This document shows positions 7,007 to 7,243 of a stretch of DNA of 7,243 nucleotides, piece by piece. Position 1 is the stretch's first letter. The number at the start of each line of letters is the position of its first letter. Under the pieces are notes generated by a model, which was given only the letters and a program-made list of their open reading frames with translations, was not told where the DNA came from and searched no databases. The stretch is from Bacteroidota bacterium (lineage in GTDB: Bacteria; Bacteroidota; Bacteroidia; Bacteroidales; GCA-2748055), in NCBI GenBank assembly GCA_030642565.1, contig DAOWNM010000137.1, forward strand, positions 1-7,243, in the 5' to 3' direction. Position numbers and translations under genes: made by a program.

Positions 7007-7054
7007 CCCCACTTCTCCTGGCACCATCTTTCAGACTCCATGAACCTTGTTATT

Positions 7055-7062
7055 TATATTTG
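7055..7062 (+). promoter_or_regulatory. candidate -7 promoter box ahead of the last lipoprotein
   Basis: TATATTTG is an exact match to the TAnnTTTG element of Bacteroidota promoters, in the 120-base gap (7007-7126) after the MFS gene. No good TTG lies 19-21 bases upstream; the nearest thing is TTT at 7029-7031, 23 bases away. Transcription would start around 7066-7070 and give a leader of about 60 bases before the ATG at 7127. It suggests that the lipoprotein has its own promoter and is not part of a unit with the transporter. Nothing else is recognisable in this gap. Confidence 0.45.
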
Positions 7063-7126
7063 CTTATTACCGCAACCATAAGTGCAAATCCTTCATCTTC
7101 CTATTGTAATCTAAAAACATGGCACC

Positions 7127-7243
7127 ATGAAAAGCTATATCTCATACATAATAGTCATTCTGATTTTGGTGAGCTTCCTGCCCTCCTGTGAGAAAGCAGA
7201 CCCAATTCAGAAGGAAACCCCGAAAATAACGCTTAACAAGAAG
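7127..7243 (+). CDS. lipoprotein N-terminus (3' partial, cut by the window end)
   Basis: The frame from ATG 7127 is open to the last base, giving 39 codons. It begins with MKSYISY, then a strongly hydrophobic core (IIVILILVSF, residues 8-17) and a lipobox LPSC with Cys21, so a lipoprotein signal peptide is clear. After the cysteine come EKADP and a Lys/Pro/Thr-rich stretch (IQKETPKITLNKK). The acidic residues close to the cysteine (Glu22, Asp25) could be a weak lipoprotein export signal for the outer face of the outer membrane, which is inference only. The mature domain lies outside the window, so no function can be given. An upstream ATG at 7119 opens only a three-codon frame and is not the start. 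Confidence 0.8.
   Translation, partial: MKSYISYIIVILILVSFLPSCEKADPIQKETPKITLNKK

Overview
The window looks like ordinary chromosomal DNA from a member of the Bacteroidota, probably an environmental or anaerobic Bacteroidales/Marinilabiliales-type organism. The reasons are: promoter-like motifs of the Bacteroidota class (TTG, a gap of about 19-21 bases, then TAnnTTTG) ahead of at least two genes; starts preceded by A/T-rich sequence instead of a clear Shine-Dalgarno; several lipoprotein or Tat-type signal peptides; and protein families that resemble their Bacteroidota versions. This placement is inferred from style and family resemblance, not from a marker gene.

Left part (1-2174, + strand): three tightly spaced genes, with 9 bases between the first two and 11 or 41 between the next two depending on the start chosen. 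They are the 3' part of a DUF1287 (NlpC/P60-like) protein, a PhzF-family isomerase/epimerase-like protein and a monoacylglycerol-lipase-like alpha/beta hydrolase. They are probably one operon whose promoter lies upstream of the window.

Middle part (2175-4491, + strand): an A/T-rich gap with a good Bacteroidota promoter match, then a small acidic four-cysteine protein of 65 residues, a 419-residue lipoprotein that I do not recognise, and a Tat-exported SGNH/GDSL hydrolase. Gaps of 29 and 11 bases suggest a second transcription unit with two envelope proteins.

Right part (4495-7243): a nitronate monooxygenase/FabK-like flavoenzyme on the minus strand converges on the SGNH gene with only 3 bases between stop codons. 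A 112-base divergent region separates it from a 12-helix MFS transporter of the oxalate/formate-antiporter-like type on the + strand. After a 120-base gap with a TATATTTG box comes the first 39 codons of another lipoprotein, cut by the window end.

I see no rRNA, tRNA, CRISPR array, insertion sequence, integrase or phage gene, and no clear intrinsic terminator. There is no convincing sign of an undescribed multi-gene system. The least explained items are the small acidic protein plus unknown lipoprotein pair, and a cysteine cluster near the C-terminus of the flavoenzyme. No stretch longer than 300 bases lacks a gene.
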